Below are positions 50,290 to 59,000 of a stretch of 64,000 nucleotides of DNA, one piece after another. The notes beneath the pieces are model-generated. The model worked only from the letters and a program-made list of their open reading frames with translations, made no database searches and was not told the origin of the DNA. The translations under genes were made by a program, and so were the position numbers. The stretch's first letter is position 1. Each line of letters starts with the position of its first letter. Where the stretch lies: positions 1 through 64,000 of the forward strand of contig NZ_JAAEEH010000016.1 of NCBI RefSeq assembly GCF_010179735.1, read 5' to 3'. This DNA is from Anaerotalea alkaliphila (GTDB taxonomy: Bacteria; Bacillota; Clostridia; Lachnospirales; Vallitaleaceae).

Positions 50290-51426
50290 CTACCGCATGG
50301 CCGCCACCAGCCGGAAGACTTGCTCCGCCACCGTAGCCATGTTCTTCCGGGCCACCTCCGGCCGCATGGCCTCCTCCAGGGGCACCAGCAGGGGATTGAT
50401 GGAAAAGAACGCGTCGATCCCCTCCCTGTTGCAGGCCTGGGCCCCTTCCTTGACCCCGCCCGCCAGGGCGACCACCTTCGCCCCGTGCTTCTTGGCCAGC
50501 CTGGCCACGCCCACAGGCACCTTGCCCATGGCGGTCTGGTGGTCCAGGCAGCCCTCCCCGGTGACCACGAAATCCGCATCCCGCATGGATTCCTCCAGCT
50601 CCAGGGCCTCCAGGACCAGGTCGACCCCCGGTTCCAGGGCCCCGTCCAGATAGCTGAGGAAGGCGAAGCCCATGCCCCCTGCGGCTCCGGCCCCCGCGGT
50701 CAAGGCCTCGTCCCTGCCGGTTGCGGCCTTGGTCACTTCCGCATAGTGCCCCATGGCCCGGTCCAGCTCCTGGAGCATGTCTCCGGACACTCCTTTCTGG
50801 GGCCCGTAGACACGGGTGGCGCCATTCTCCCCGGTGAGGGGGTTCTTCACGTCGCAGGCCACCCGGAAGGTGCATTCCCCAAGGCCCGGATGTCGCCGGG
50901 CAGTGTCCACCCGGACAATCCTTTCCAGACACTGGGCCCCCAGGCCCACGTCCTTCCCTTCCCCGTCATAAAATCCGAAGCCCAGGGCCTGGAGCATCCC
51001 CACCCCGCCGTCGTTGGTGGCGCTGCCGCCGATTCCGATGAGGAAGTCCCTGCACCCCCGGTCCATGGCGTCCCGGATCATCTCCCCCACCCCATAGGAG
51101 GTGGCCTTTAGGGGCTCCTTCTTTTCGGAGCCCAGCAGGACGATGCCCGCCGCCTCCGCCATTTCGATGATGGCGGTGCCGGTCTCCCGCAGCCAGCCGT
51201 AGCTCGCCTCCACCTTGTTGCCCCTGGGGCCCGTGACGGTGATGGGGACCTTCTCTCCCCCCAGGCCTGCCACCAGGGCGTCCGTGGTCCCCTCCCCGCC
51301 GTCCGCGATGGGCTTCACGACGATGTCCGCATCCATGGCCCGCAGGATGCCTTCCTTCACCGCTTCCCCGGCCTCCAGGGAAGACATGCTTCCTTTGAAC
51401 GAATCCACTGCTATGACGATCTTCAT
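50290..51426 (-). CDS. garK: Glycerate kinase (GarK/GlxK family)
   Basis: The 378-residue protein matches type 1 glycerate kinases: start MKIVIAVDSFKGSMSSLEAG, IADGGEGTTDALV, IGIGGSATNDGGVGMLQALG and the C-terminal DFVVTGEGCLDHQTAMGKVP. It phosphorylates D-glycerate, usually to 2-phosphoglycerate. The ATG at 51426 follows AAAGGAGGCAATAGG. It is the last gene of the catabolic operon and is separated from the 2-hydroxyacid dehydrogenase gene by a possible RNA switch. Confidence 0.95.
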   Translation of the reverse strand: MKIVIAVDSFKGSMSSLEAGEAVKEGILRAMDADIVVKPIADGGEGTTDALVAGLGGEKVPITVTGPRGNKVEASYGWLRETGTAIIEMAEAAGIVLLGSEKKEPLKATSYGVGEMIRDAMDRGCRDFLIGIGGSATNDGGVGMLQALGFGFYDGEGKDVGLGAQCLERIVRVDTARRHPGLGECTFRVACDVKNPLTGENGATRVYGPQKGVSGDMLQELDRAMGHYAEVTKAATGRDEALTAGAGAAGGMGFAFLSYLDGALEPGVDLVLEALELEESMRDADFVVTGEGCLDHQTAMGKVPVGVARLAKKHGAKVVALAGGVKEGAQACNREGIDAFFSINPLLVPLEEAMRPEVARKNMATVAEQVFRLVAAMR

Positions 51427-51437
51427 CCTATTGCCTC

Positions 51438-51518
51438 CTTTCCTGCCGATCGGCAGAAGAAAGACCTGCACCCCGCTGTCGACAGCCCCTGGGCCGTCTT
51501 GGGAAGTGCAGGTCTTTC
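51438..51518 (-). promoter_or_regulatory. Mutually exclusive hairpins before garK, possible translation or attenuation switch
   Basis: Stem 1 pairs GAAAGACCTGCAC (51459-51471) with its perfect complement (51506-51518). Stem 2 pairs CTGCC with GGCAG (51443-51456) and extends with CTTTC and GAAAG (51459-51463 and 51438-51442), taking in the first bases of the garK AAAGGAGG site. The CTTTC segment can be in only one stem, so folding of stem 1 would free the ribosome site. This is inferred from pairing only. Confidence 0.45.
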
Positions 51519-51520
51519 AT

Positions 51521-52477
51521 TCAATTTACCACATTGACGGGGGTCCCGTCCAGGAACCGTTTCAGGTTGTCCACCGCGATGTCCATCAGCCGTTGCCGGG
51601 ACTCCTTGGGCGCCCAGGAGATGTGGGGGGTGATGAGGCAGTTCTTGGCCTTGAGAAGCGGGTTGTCCCCCTTGATCGGCTCCGAGGACACCACGTCCAC
51701 TCCTGCTGCGGACACTTTGCCGCTGTTCAGGGCGTCGCACAGGTCCTGCTCCACGATCAGGGGTCCCCGGGAGTTGTTCAGGATGATCACGCCGTCCTTC
51801 ATCTTGGCTATGCTCCCCTTGTTGATGATCCCTTCCGTCTCCGGAAAAAGAGGGCAGTGAAGGGTGATGACGTCGGATTGGGCGTACAGCTCGTCCAGCT
51901 CCACATATCTGCAGGTTTCCGTCTCCAGGGCGGGATTCCTGTAGGCGTCGTATGCCAGGACCTTCATCCCGAAGGCCTGGGCCAGCCTGGCCGTGGTCTG
52001 GCCGATCCGTCCGAAGCCGATGATCCCCATGGTCTTGTCCGCCAGCTCGATCAGCGGATGGTCCCAGAAGCACCAGTCTGCGTTCTTTTCCCACCGGCCT
52101 TCATGCACCGCATCGCTGTGGTGGCCCACATGGTGGCAGATCTCCAGCAACATGGCCATGACGAACTGGGCGACCGCGGCCGTGCCGTAGGTGGGGATGT
52201 TGCAGACGGGGATGCCATGCTCCCTCGCCGCCTGCACGTCCACGATGTTGTATCCCGTTGCCAGGACGCCGATGTACTTTACATTGGGGCACTGGGCCAG
52301 GGTTTCTCTGGTGATGGGGGTCTTGTTCACGATGACGACCTCCGCGTCCCCGATCCTTTTCACAATCTCTTCTGCAGGTGTCCGGTCATGGCACTGGAAC
52401 TCCCCCAGCACCTCGAACCCTTCCCAGGACAGGTCCCCGGGGTTCTCCGTATATCCATCCAATATGACAATTTTCAT
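51521..52477 (-). CDS. D-isomer 2-hydroxyacid dehydrogenase (hydroxypyruvate/glyoxylate reductase-like)
   Basis: The 318-residue protein has the NAD-binding fold with GFGRIG near residue 151 and the catalytic triad of the family: Arg in NNSRGPLI, Glu in VVSSEPI and His in ITPHISWAP. Closest in character are glycerate dehydrogenase and hydroxypyruvate reductase. It should reduce hydroxypyruvate or a related 2-oxo acid to glycerate, which the next gene phosphorylates. ATG at 52477 follows GGTAGGAAG. It lies 30 bp after dctM of TRAP system 3. Confidence 0.9.
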   Translation of the reverse strand: MKIVILDGYTENPGDLSWEGFEVLGEFQCHDRTPAEEIVKRIGDAEVVIVNKTPITRETLAQCPNVKYIGVLATGYNIVDVQAAREHGIPVCNIPTYGTAAVAQFVMAMLLEICHHVGHHSDAVHEGRWEKNADWCFWDHPLIELADKTMGIIGFGRIGQTTARLAQAFGMKVLAYDAYRNPALETETCRYVELDELYAQSDVITLHCPLFPETEGIINKGSIAKMKDGVIILNNSRGPLIVEQDLCDALNSGKVSAAGVDVVSSEPIKGDNPLLKAKNCLITPHISWAPKESRQRLMDIAVDNLKRFLDGTPVNVVN

Positions 52478-52507
52478 TCTTCCTACCGTCCTTTGCCTTT
52501 CCTTAGC

Positions 52508-53791
52508 CTAAATCAAGTTGAAGATGAGGTTCACGGGTGCCGTTATTATTTGTGGAACAAGGATCAGGACCAGGATGATGATCGTCGTAAGGACCAGCCA
52601 CGGAATCGTAGCTTTGACGATCGTCTCGATTTTCAGTCCGGTGACATTCTCCGCCGCATACAGGCAGACACCCACAGGCGGCGTGATCAGACCGAAGGAG
52701 AGGGTGATGATCATGAACACCACGAAGAACAGGGGGTCGATGCCGACGGCAACAACCGCAGGCAGCAGGATGGGCACCAGGATGTAGATGGCGGCAGTGG
52801 CATCCATGAACATCCCCACCAGGATCAGGAACACGAATACCAGCAGCATGATCACGATCTTGTTTGTGGAGAGGGAGGAGATGCCGGCAGCCACTTTTGC
52901 AGGCAGCCCGTCCAGGTTGAAGATGAAACTGGCGGGTTTGGCCGTGATGGCCACAAACAGGATCGAACCGGTAGCCCTCGCCCTAGATATGATGATTCTT
53001 GGAATGTCAGCCCACCGCAGCCCCTTGTAGACATAGATGGAAATGAAGATCGTATAGGCCACGGCGATTCCGGCGGCTTCCGTCGGAGTGTAGATGCCGG
53101 TGAACATGCCGACCAGCAGGATGACCGGAACCAATAGGGACGGGACCGCCAATACGAAGGCCTTTCCCAGCCGCTTCCAGTCGAATTCCGACTTGTCCCC
53201 AATCCCTGTCCTTTTGCAGTAAATGTAATTGTAGATCATGAAGATGAGGCCGATCATGATCCCCGGGATCAGTCCCGCAACCAGCGCACGTCCCACCGAG
53301 ATGTCCGCTACGGACGCCGCGATGATCATGAGGATGCTGGGCGGTATGATGGACGCCAGCATGGAGCCGATGAGGTTGATTGCGGTGGCATACTCTTTGG
53401 GATAGCCCTTTTTTTCCAGGGCATTGATGCTCATTTTCCCGATGCTGGCGATCGACGCCACCGAGGACCCCGACATCCCCGCAAAAAGCATGCTGGTCAT
53501 TACCGACACATGTCCGAGCCCACCGTAGATCCAGCCGACGGACGCATCGCAGAAGTTGTAGATCTTGTCGGCGACCCCACCCTCATCCATCAGGCTGCCC
53601 GCCAGGATGAAGAGGGGCACGCCCACCATCACGAAGCTGTTCATGGAGGTGAACATGGATTGGATGACCGAACTCAAAGGGATTTCGGTAAAGACCATGA
53701 TGGTGAAGACCGAGGCTATTCCCAAAGCCACCGCAATGGGAACGCCCACCATCATGAGTACGAAAAACATGGCAAGCAGGGCAATACTCAT
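52508..53791 (-). CDS. dctM: TRAP transporter large permease subunit DctM (system 3)
   Basis: The 427-residue protein has the DctM pattern: VPLFILAGSLMDEGGVADKI, FAGMSGSSVASIASIGKM and ITLSFGLITPPVGVCLYAAEN. It provides sodium-coupled uptake of the acid bound by DctP of system 3. Its start overlaps the dctQ stop by four bases (ATGA). It belongs to the operon that includes the dehydrogenase, aldolase and kinase genes. Confidence 0.95.
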   Translation of the reverse strand: MSIALLAMFFVLMMVGVPIAVALGIASVFTIMVFTEIPLSSVIQSMFTSMNSFVMVGVPLFILAGSLMDEGGVADKIYNFCDASVGWIYGGLGHVSVMTSMLFAGMSGSSVASIASIGKMSINALEKKGYPKEYATAINLIGSMLASIIPPSILMIIAASVADISVGRALVAGLIPGIMIGLIFMIYNYIYCKRTGIGDKSEFDWKRLGKAFVLAVPSLLVPVILLVGMFTGIYTPTEAAGIAVAYTIFISIYVYKGLRWADIPRIIISRARATGSILFVAITAKPASFIFNLDGLPAKVAAGISSLSTNKIVIMLLVFVFLILVGMFMDATAAIYILVPILLPAVVAVGIDPLFFVVFMIITLSFGLITPPVGVCLYAAENVTGLKIETIVKATIPWLVLTTIIILVLILVPQIITAPVNLIFNLI

Positions 53792-54300
53792 AGGTCGATA
53801 CCTCCAAAGATTTTTTCCGGTGTTTCAATCAGGCATTGGAATGTGGTGATCACACCCAGGACACCGGAGACCGGAAGCGTCATTCCGATGGCAGCCATCG
53901 GAATCATGATGGCTGCTCCTTTTTCGTTCATGGCGACCTGCTGGATGACCAGCTCGCCCCCATAGACGGCGATGAACACAAAGAATCCGATGGTTGCGAC
54001 CAGATAGATGTAACCCGACAGTTTCCTGACCGGTGCCGGCAACAGGTCCATGAACACGTTGACCCTTGCCGATTCCCCGAACCGGAAGCCGTAGGCCAAT
54101 GCGATGAACATCATCCACAGGAAGAGATATCTTGTCCCTTCTTCCGTCCAAGGCGCCGGCATTCCGACGATTCTGCCAATGATTTGGATGATGACCGTCA
54201 CGAACAGTCCTCCCAGCGTAAGAAGAAGGATCTTCTCAGCCAGGGCGTTGACAACTTCGAAGAAGACTTTCAGCCTTTGACTTGAACGCAGTCTTTCCAC
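53788..54300 (-). CDS. dctQ: TRAP transporter small permease subunit DctQ (system 3)
   Basis: The 170-residue protein has four membrane helices and the DctQ motif LFLWMMFIALAYGFRFGESARVNVFMD. It starts with GTG at 54300 behind a GGGGGG site and overlaps dctM by four bases. It lies 17 bp after dctP. Confidence 0.9.
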   Translation of the reverse strand: MERLRSSQRLKVFFEVVNALAEKILLLTLGGLFVTVIIQIIGRIVGMPAPWTEEGTRYLFLWMMFIALAYGFRFGESARVNVFMDLLPAPVRKLSGYIYLVATIGFFVFIAVYGGELVIQQVAMNEKGAAIMIPMAAIGMTLPVSGVLGVITTFQCLIETPEKIFGGIDL

Positions 54301-54317
54301 AGTATCCCCCCTTTTCT

Positions 54318-55394
54318 CTAGTTCTTGCCAACAAACTCCAGTGTCTTGTTGAAGAGGTCATCGTTGCTGACCAGACCTTTGAACACGCTGTCATACAAGC
54401 CCTTGGACACTTCCACGAACTTCGCCTGGCCTTCCGCCGTCAACTCGTTCATTTCCATGCCGTTGTCGATGAGGAGCTGCAGCGCCAACGCATCTTGCTC
54501 GGTGTCGTAATCGATCTTCCATGTCTGCATCTCTTGGGCGGTTTCCGTGACCAGCTGCTGGAGGTCCTCGGGAAGGCCGTTGAACTTGGTCGAGCTCATC
54601 CCCACCACCCAGGTGTCGGCCATATGGTTGGACATCGTTATGTAGGATTGGACCTCATAGAACTTCGCAGACATGGGCACGTCCACCGGATTCTCCTGGC
54701 CGTCCAGCGTCTTCAGCTGGAGCGCGTTGTAGACCTCGCTGAAGGACATGGGAGTCGCCGTGGCGCCGCAGGCGGTGAAGAACTCCACCCAAAGGGGGTT
54801 GTTCGGCACCCGCAGGATGACGCCCTTCAGGTCCTCCGGCTCCGTGATCGGCCTTTTGGAGTTTGTGATCTGCCTAAAGCTTCTCGTCCACAGGGCCAGG
54901 GGCTCGATGTTCAGGGTGCTGACGGAATCCTTCAATTCATTTCCCACATCGCTGTTCACGTAATCCACAAGCTGGTCGAAATCGTCGAACATGTAGGGGA
55001 TGCTCACCACGTTGAACTCCGGTTTGAAGTTCGCATAGAGGGATCCGGCAAGGACCAGCATGTCCAGGCCGCCTGCACCCACTTGCTTGATGGCTGCAGA
55101 CCCGTCGCCTCCATACAGGGAGCCGTTGGGGAATACGGTGACCTTCAAGGCCCCTTGGCTGCGTTCGTTCAGTTGCTTCGCGAACTCCTCCGCCGCCACG
55201 GTTACGGAAGACGTTTCCGAATCCGGTACGGACAGGTTCAATTCATACACTTTGTCCGGTTTCGCCTGTTCCTCCGGAGCCTGCCCGTTGGACCCACCCG
55301 GTGCCACCGCAGTGTTTCCATCGCTTTTCTGACCGCAACCCGTAAACAACGCCACCATCAAACAGCAAACCAACAGAAAAGAAATTTTCTTCAT
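54318..55394 (-). CDS. dctP: TRAP transporter substrate-binding protein DctP (system 3)
   Basis: The 358-residue protein has a lipoprotein signal (FLLVCCLMVALFTGC), a glycine- and proline-rich linker, and the DctP domain with LKGVILRVPNNPLWVEFFTACG (carboxylate-binding Arg) and FSEVYNALQLKTLDGQENPVD. It should bind a sugar acid for the catabolic enzymes beside it. ATG at 55394 is ten bases from GGGGG, better than an ATG at 55403 that abuts it. It follows the FGGY kinase gene by 44 bp. Confidence 0.93.
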   Translation of the reverse strand: MKKISFLLVCCLMVALFTGCGQKSDGNTAVAPGGSNGQAPEEQAKPDKVYELNLSVPDSETSSVTVAAEEFAKQLNERSQGALKVTVFPNGSLYGGDGSAAIKQVGAGGLDMLVLAGSLYANFKPEFNVVSIPYMFDDFDQLVDYVNSDVGNELKDSVSTLNIEPLALWTRSFRQITNSKRPITEPEDLKGVILRVPNNPLWVEFFTACGATATPMSFSEVYNALQLKTLDGQENPVDVPMSAKFYEVQSYITMSNHMADTWVVGMSSTKFNGLPEDLQQLVTETAQEMQTWKIDYDTEQDALALQLLIDNGMEMNELTAEGQAKFVEVSKGLYDSVFKGLVSNDDLFNKTLEFVGKN

Positions 55395-55438
55395 AAGAAC
55401 CATACCCCCGTTTTCATTGTCTTAAGTCATTGGTTTCA

Positions 55439-56971
55439 CTAGCAATTCTGGTAATTCTGGTACAAATCTTTAATCCTTGGATACAGCTCCAGATAGGTTC
55501 TGTATCCTTTTTCATAGACGCTTTCCGTTGCCCCATTGGGCAGGATGACGTGTGTCACGTTTCTTTTCACCTTGTCGGCCGCTTCCTGGATGCTGCCGAA
55601 GATCCCGCATCCCACGCCGGCCAACAGCGCGGCTCCGATGGATGCCGCCTCCTTGATGTCCAGAACAAGTACTTTTTTTCCGGTGATGTCCGCCTTGATT
55701 TGGGACCAGATGATGCTGTTCGCACCACCGCCCACGGAGACAAAGCTCTGGTACTCCGTACCTGTCAGGTCTTCCGCGATGCCGATCAACTGCCTGAGTC
55801 CGTAACCGCATCCTTCCATGATGGACCGCAGCAGGTCGCCGCGTTTGCTGTCCAGGGAGACCCCGAAGAAAACGCCTCTCGCATAGGGGTCCCAGATGGG
55901 ACAGCGTTCTCCCGCCATGTAGGGAAGGAACACGATGCCGTTGGACCCCGGGGCGGATGCTTCCACCTCCTCGTTTATCAGTTCAAAGGCGTTTTTTCCC
56001 GAACGGCTTGCCGCTTCCGTCAGGTCCTTGCAGAGTTCGTCCCGGGCCCACCGGAGGGAGGCGCCCGTGTTCGACATCGCCCCCTGGTAGACCCATGTGC
56101 CTTCCACCACATGGCACCGGTTGATGAAGCCTTTGCTAAACCGCGGCTTGTCCGTACAGATGGTGATCACATTCGAGGTTCCTGCGGATTCGCATGCGTC
56201 GCCATGTCGTGTCACGCCGCATGTGATGGAGGCACAGGGTGTGTCCGCCCCTCCGATGATGACCGGAATCCCCTCCGGCAGGCCCAGGCCGATGAATTCC
56301 TTGTTGTCCAGATGCCCTACGGTGTCGGTCGACAGCAGGACCGGGGGCAGCTTTTCCATGTCGATGCCAAAAAGGTCGCACAGTTCCTTGGACCATTGTT
56401 TCGAGCCGACCGTCTCGAACAAGGCTGTGTAGGAGGCGTTGGTGTGGTCGATGCCGTACTGTCCGGTGAGCAGCATCCCCATCAACGTGTTCACATGACC
56501 GAAGTACCGGGTCTTTTCATAGATGTACGGATGCTCCTCCTTGATCCACAACATGGATGTGACCGAAATCGCGCCGGACATCACATTGTTTGCCGTCTTC
56601 TCGAACACCGCATCCAGGTCCACGCTCCGTTGGATCCGCTCCGCCTGGCGGATGCTCCTCCTGTCGGAATAGATGATCGGATCCATAAGCACTTCATTGT
56701 TTTCTCCAAAGGCGGTCAGGCCCGGGCACAGGCAGGACAGCCCGATGCTCCTGATGTTGCCGGGTTCGATTCCCTGCTTCACCACAAGCTCCTTCAGACA
56801 GTGGACGGTCGCTTCCCACATGGTCTTGGTGTCCATACTGGCCCAACCCGTCCGCTCCCGCAGGATCGGGTACTCCTTGATCGCCATGCCCAGGACATTG
56901 GCCTGGGCGTCTATGACGGTTGTCTTTACGCTTCCCGTACCGATGTCGATCCCCAACAGATATGCTTCCAT
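55439..56971 (-). CDS. FGGY-family carbohydrate kinase (xylulokinase/gluconokinase-like)
   Basis: The 510-residue protein has the N-terminal ATPase motif LLGIDIGTGSVKTTVID and the C-terminal signature SFVSVGGGANSIIWSQIKADITGKKVLVLD of FGGY kinases. The family phosphorylates the terminal hydroxyl of ketoses, polyols or sugar acids. Substrate cannot be read from the sequence. ATG at 56971 follows GAGGGAAG. It follows the aldolase gene by 26 bp, consistent with making the phosphorylated substrate that the aldolase cleaves. Confidence 0.92.
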   Translation of the reverse strand: MEAYLLGIDIGTGSVKTTVIDAQANVLGMAIKEYPILRERTGWASMDTKTMWEATVHCLKELVVKQGIEPGNIRSIGLSCLCPGLTAFGENNEVLMDPIIYSDRRSIRQAERIQRSVDLDAVFEKTANNVMSGAISVTSMLWIKEEHPYIYEKTRYFGHVNTLMGMLLTGQYGIDHTNASYTALFETVGSKQWSKELCDLFGIDMEKLPPVLLSTDTVGHLDNKEFIGLGLPEGIPVIIGGADTPCASITCGVTRHGDACESAGTSNVITICTDKPRFSKGFINRCHVVEGTWVYQGAMSNTGASLRWARDELCKDLTEAASRSGKNAFELINEEVEASAPGSNGIVFLPYMAGERCPIWDPYARGVFFGVSLDSKRGDLLRSIMEGCGYGLRQLIGIAEDLTGTEYQSFVSVGGGANSIIWSQIKADITGKKVLVLDIKEAASIGAALLAGVGCGIFGSIQEAADKVKRNVTHVILPNGATESVYEKGYRTYLELYPRIKDLYQNYQNC

Positions 56972-56997
56972 GCGATTCACTTCCCTCAAGCGGATTC

Positions 56998-57834
56998 TCA
57001 GAACTGGTCGTAGTTCTTGTCGTTCTCCAATTGCGCCAGCAACTCCTTCGCTTCCTTGACGCTGTAGCCTTCATGGATGATGTAGCGGAGGGCCACGACG
57101 AGGGCGGTGATGTCATGGTAGTCCCAGACGAACCTTCCCATGGTCACGCCGCCGACTCCGCAGTCCATGGCGTCCTTGGTCATGTTCAAGTAGTCGTCCA
57201 GGGTCTTGCAGTTGTCTCCGCCTTGGATGACCACCCGGGAGGGTGTGCACCGGACCACTTTGGCCATGCCTTCCTGGTCCCCTGTATAGGTTGTCTTGAT
57301 GATGTCGATCCCAAGCTCCGTTGCGCTCCTTGTGCAGTAGGCGATGTATTCCCAATCCGTCTGCTTATCCTTTGGAACGCCTTCGCCTTTGGGATACACG
57401 TGGCCGATGAGGGGCATGCCCTTTGCCATGCATTCTTCAGAAAACTTCCCGATCTCCGCAAATTGCTGCGCCTGGAAGTCCCCGAATGTCATTGCCCCTA
57501 CAGAAACCGCATCCGCACCCATCCGGATTGCCTCGTCCACGGATCCGAAGGCGATGTCGTAGGTGGGGTGGATGGGGGCGTAGCTGGAGCACTTCAGAAG
57601 GATCGACGTCTTCCCTGCGTTTTTCCACATGCAGTGTTCCGCGATTCCCTTGGTCATGGTCATGGCGTCCGGTCTGCCTGCAACGATCTTGTCGATGGTG
57701 TCTTGAATCGGTTGGAGGCCTGTCATCGGTCCGATGCCTCTCGAAATCGCATGGTCCACTGTGATCGCCATCATCCTGCCGCTCTTGGGGTTTACCAACC
57801 GGCTCATCCTTACCTCTTTGCCTAACATTGCCAT
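56998..57834 (-). CDS. Class I aldolase, DhnA/DeoC-LacD type
   Basis: The 278-residue protein is a TIM barrel with the early TVDHAISRGIGP segment of DhnA-type class I aldolases and a Schiff-base lysine in DIIKTTYTGDQEG near residue 180, plus a phosphate-binding end (VIQGGD, then GVGGVTMGR). It should cleave a phosphorylated keto-sugar or keto-sugar acid, giving dihydroxyacetone phosphate or a related product, with no metal. ATG at 57834 follows AAAGGAG. It lies between the dehydrogenase and kinase genes. Confidence 0.88.
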   Translation of the reverse strand: MAMLGKEVRMSRLVNPKSGRMMAITVDHAISRGIGPMTGLQPIQDTIDKIVAGRPDAMTMTKGIAEHCMWKNAGKTSILLKCSSYAPIHPTYDIAFGSVDEAIRMGADAVSVGAMTFGDFQAQQFAEIGKFSEECMAKGMPLIGHVYPKGEGVPKDKQTDWEYIAYCTRSATELGIDIIKTTYTGDQEGMAKVVRCTPSRVVIQGGDNCKTLDDYLNMTKDAMDCGVGGVTMGRFVWDYHDITALVVALRYIIHEGYSVKEAKELLAQLENDKNYDQF

Positions 57835-57855
57835 TTCATTTCTCCTTTTCCGACT

Positions 57856-57891
57856 GTATGTAGTTTAGTATGTATTGTGGTATGTATTTAA
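57856..57891. repeat. Three tandem 12-bp repeats before the aldolase gene
   Basis: GTATGTA occurs at 57856, 57868 and 57880, exactly 12 bp apart, in units GTATGTAGTTTA, GTATGTATTGTG and GTATGTATTTAA. They fill most of the 62-bp gap between the dehydrogenase stop and the aldolase ribosome site. A protein-binding or mRNA-processing role is possible. Confidence 0.6.
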
Positions 57892-57896
57892 ACAAC

Positions 57897-58940
57897 CTAG
57901 GGTTGTATTACAACCTTGAGACCTTCGCCGCTCCGGCTGCATTCATAGGCGGCTTGGAATTCATCCAGGGGGAAGTGGTGGGATGCGATCGCATTCAGGT
58001 CGATCTTTCCTGTCTTCACCATCTCCGCCGCCGCCAGGTAGTCGCTGCGCTTGTAGGCCGTGGAACCGCAGACATTGATCTCTTCGTAATGGATCAGGTT
58101 CGCCTCGATGGTCGCCTCGCCCTTTCCGGAAAAACCGGCGAACAGGCAGAGGGCCCCGCCTCTCTTGCAGAGTTTCAGCAAGTCGTTGATGATGGCCGGC
58201 ACCCCGATGGCGAGCATGATCACATCCACGCCCTGCTTCCCGGTCTCCTGGGCAACGATGGATGCCAGGTCCTCTTCCAGCGGGTTGACCACCCGGTCCG
58301 CCCCCAATTCCATCGCCTTTGTCCTCCGGTATTCGTTGGGTTCGCTGACGATCACCTTGCTTGCGCCGGCTATTTGGGACAGCTGCAGGTGCATCAGTCC
58401 GATGGGGCCGGCGCCCACGACCAGGACCGTGTCGTTGAATTTCGTCCCCGCGTTGACCATCCCCCGGATGCAGCAGGCCAGCGGTTCGATCAGGGCCCCC
58501 TCGGTGGAACTGACGGTCTCCGGCAGCTTCACCACGTTCCCCGCCTGGATGCAGATGTCCGGAATCCGCGTGTATTCCGCGAACCCGCCATCGAATTCAT
58601 AGCCGATGGCCTTTCTGTTCAGGCAGGCGTTCTCCCTGCCGTTCAGGCAGCTGGCGCATGCGCCGCAGGGAATCACGTTGGCGATGGCCACCCTGTCCCC
58701 CACGGCAAAACCGTCCACGTTCCCGCCGGTTTCCGTGATGCTGCCGCAGATTTCATGGCCGATGGTGGACGGGTATCGGACACCTTTGGTCTTTTTCCCC
58801 TCCAGGATCCTGATGTCCGTGCCACACAGGGCAGCGCTCTCCACCTTGATCAACATTTCGTCTTCCGTAATGACTGGCTTATCGACTTCCTTCACAGAAA
58901 AATCGTTGGGTCCGTTAAGGACCAGTGCTTTCATCTTCAC
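57897..58940 (-). CDS. Zinc-dependent medium-chain alcohol/polyol dehydrogenase
   Basis: The 347-residue protein is an MDR dehydrogenase with catalytic zinc ligands in CGTDIR (Cys about 38) and GHEICG, the structural zinc cysteines CGACASCLNGRENAC, and the NAD fold VLVVGAGPIGLMHLQLSQIAGASKVIVSEP. Related enzymes oxidise sorbitol, threonine, galactitol or sugar acids such as gulonate at a secondary hydroxyl. A GTG at 58940 sits six bases from GGGAG and an ATG at 58934 twelve; the GTG is slightly favoured. It is the first gene of the catabolic operon. Confidence 0.92.
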   Translation of the reverse strand: MKMKALVLNGPNDFSVKEVDKPVITEDEMLIKVESAALCGTDIRILEGKKTKGVRYPSTIGHEICGSITETGGNVDGFAVGDRVAIANVIPCGACASCLNGRENACLNRKAIGYEFDGGFAEYTRIPDICIQAGNVVKLPETVSSTEGALIEPLACCIRGMVNAGTKFNDTVLVVGAGPIGLMHLQLSQIAGASKVIVSEPNEYRRTKAMELGADRVVNPLEEDLASIVAQETGKQGVDVIMLAIGVPAIINDLLKLCKRGGALCLFAGFSGKGEATIEANLIHYEEINVCGSTAYKRSDYLAAAEMVKTGKIDLNAIASHHFPLDEFQAAYECSRSGEGLKVVIQP

Positions 58941-59000
58941 ACAAATCTCCCTTTCACCATCTCAACAGCAATTGATTGCTACACCTTTGCAAAGGGCTTT

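Noticed and set aside
51215-53137. 640-codon plus-strand frame
   Set aside because: It covers three minus-strand genes with clear families and has a composition typical of reversed coding DNA.
57880-57915. Hairpin over the dehydrogenase stop codon as a terminator
   Set aside because: GGTTGTAATACAACC is short and has no T-run, and the next gene appears to be in the same operon.
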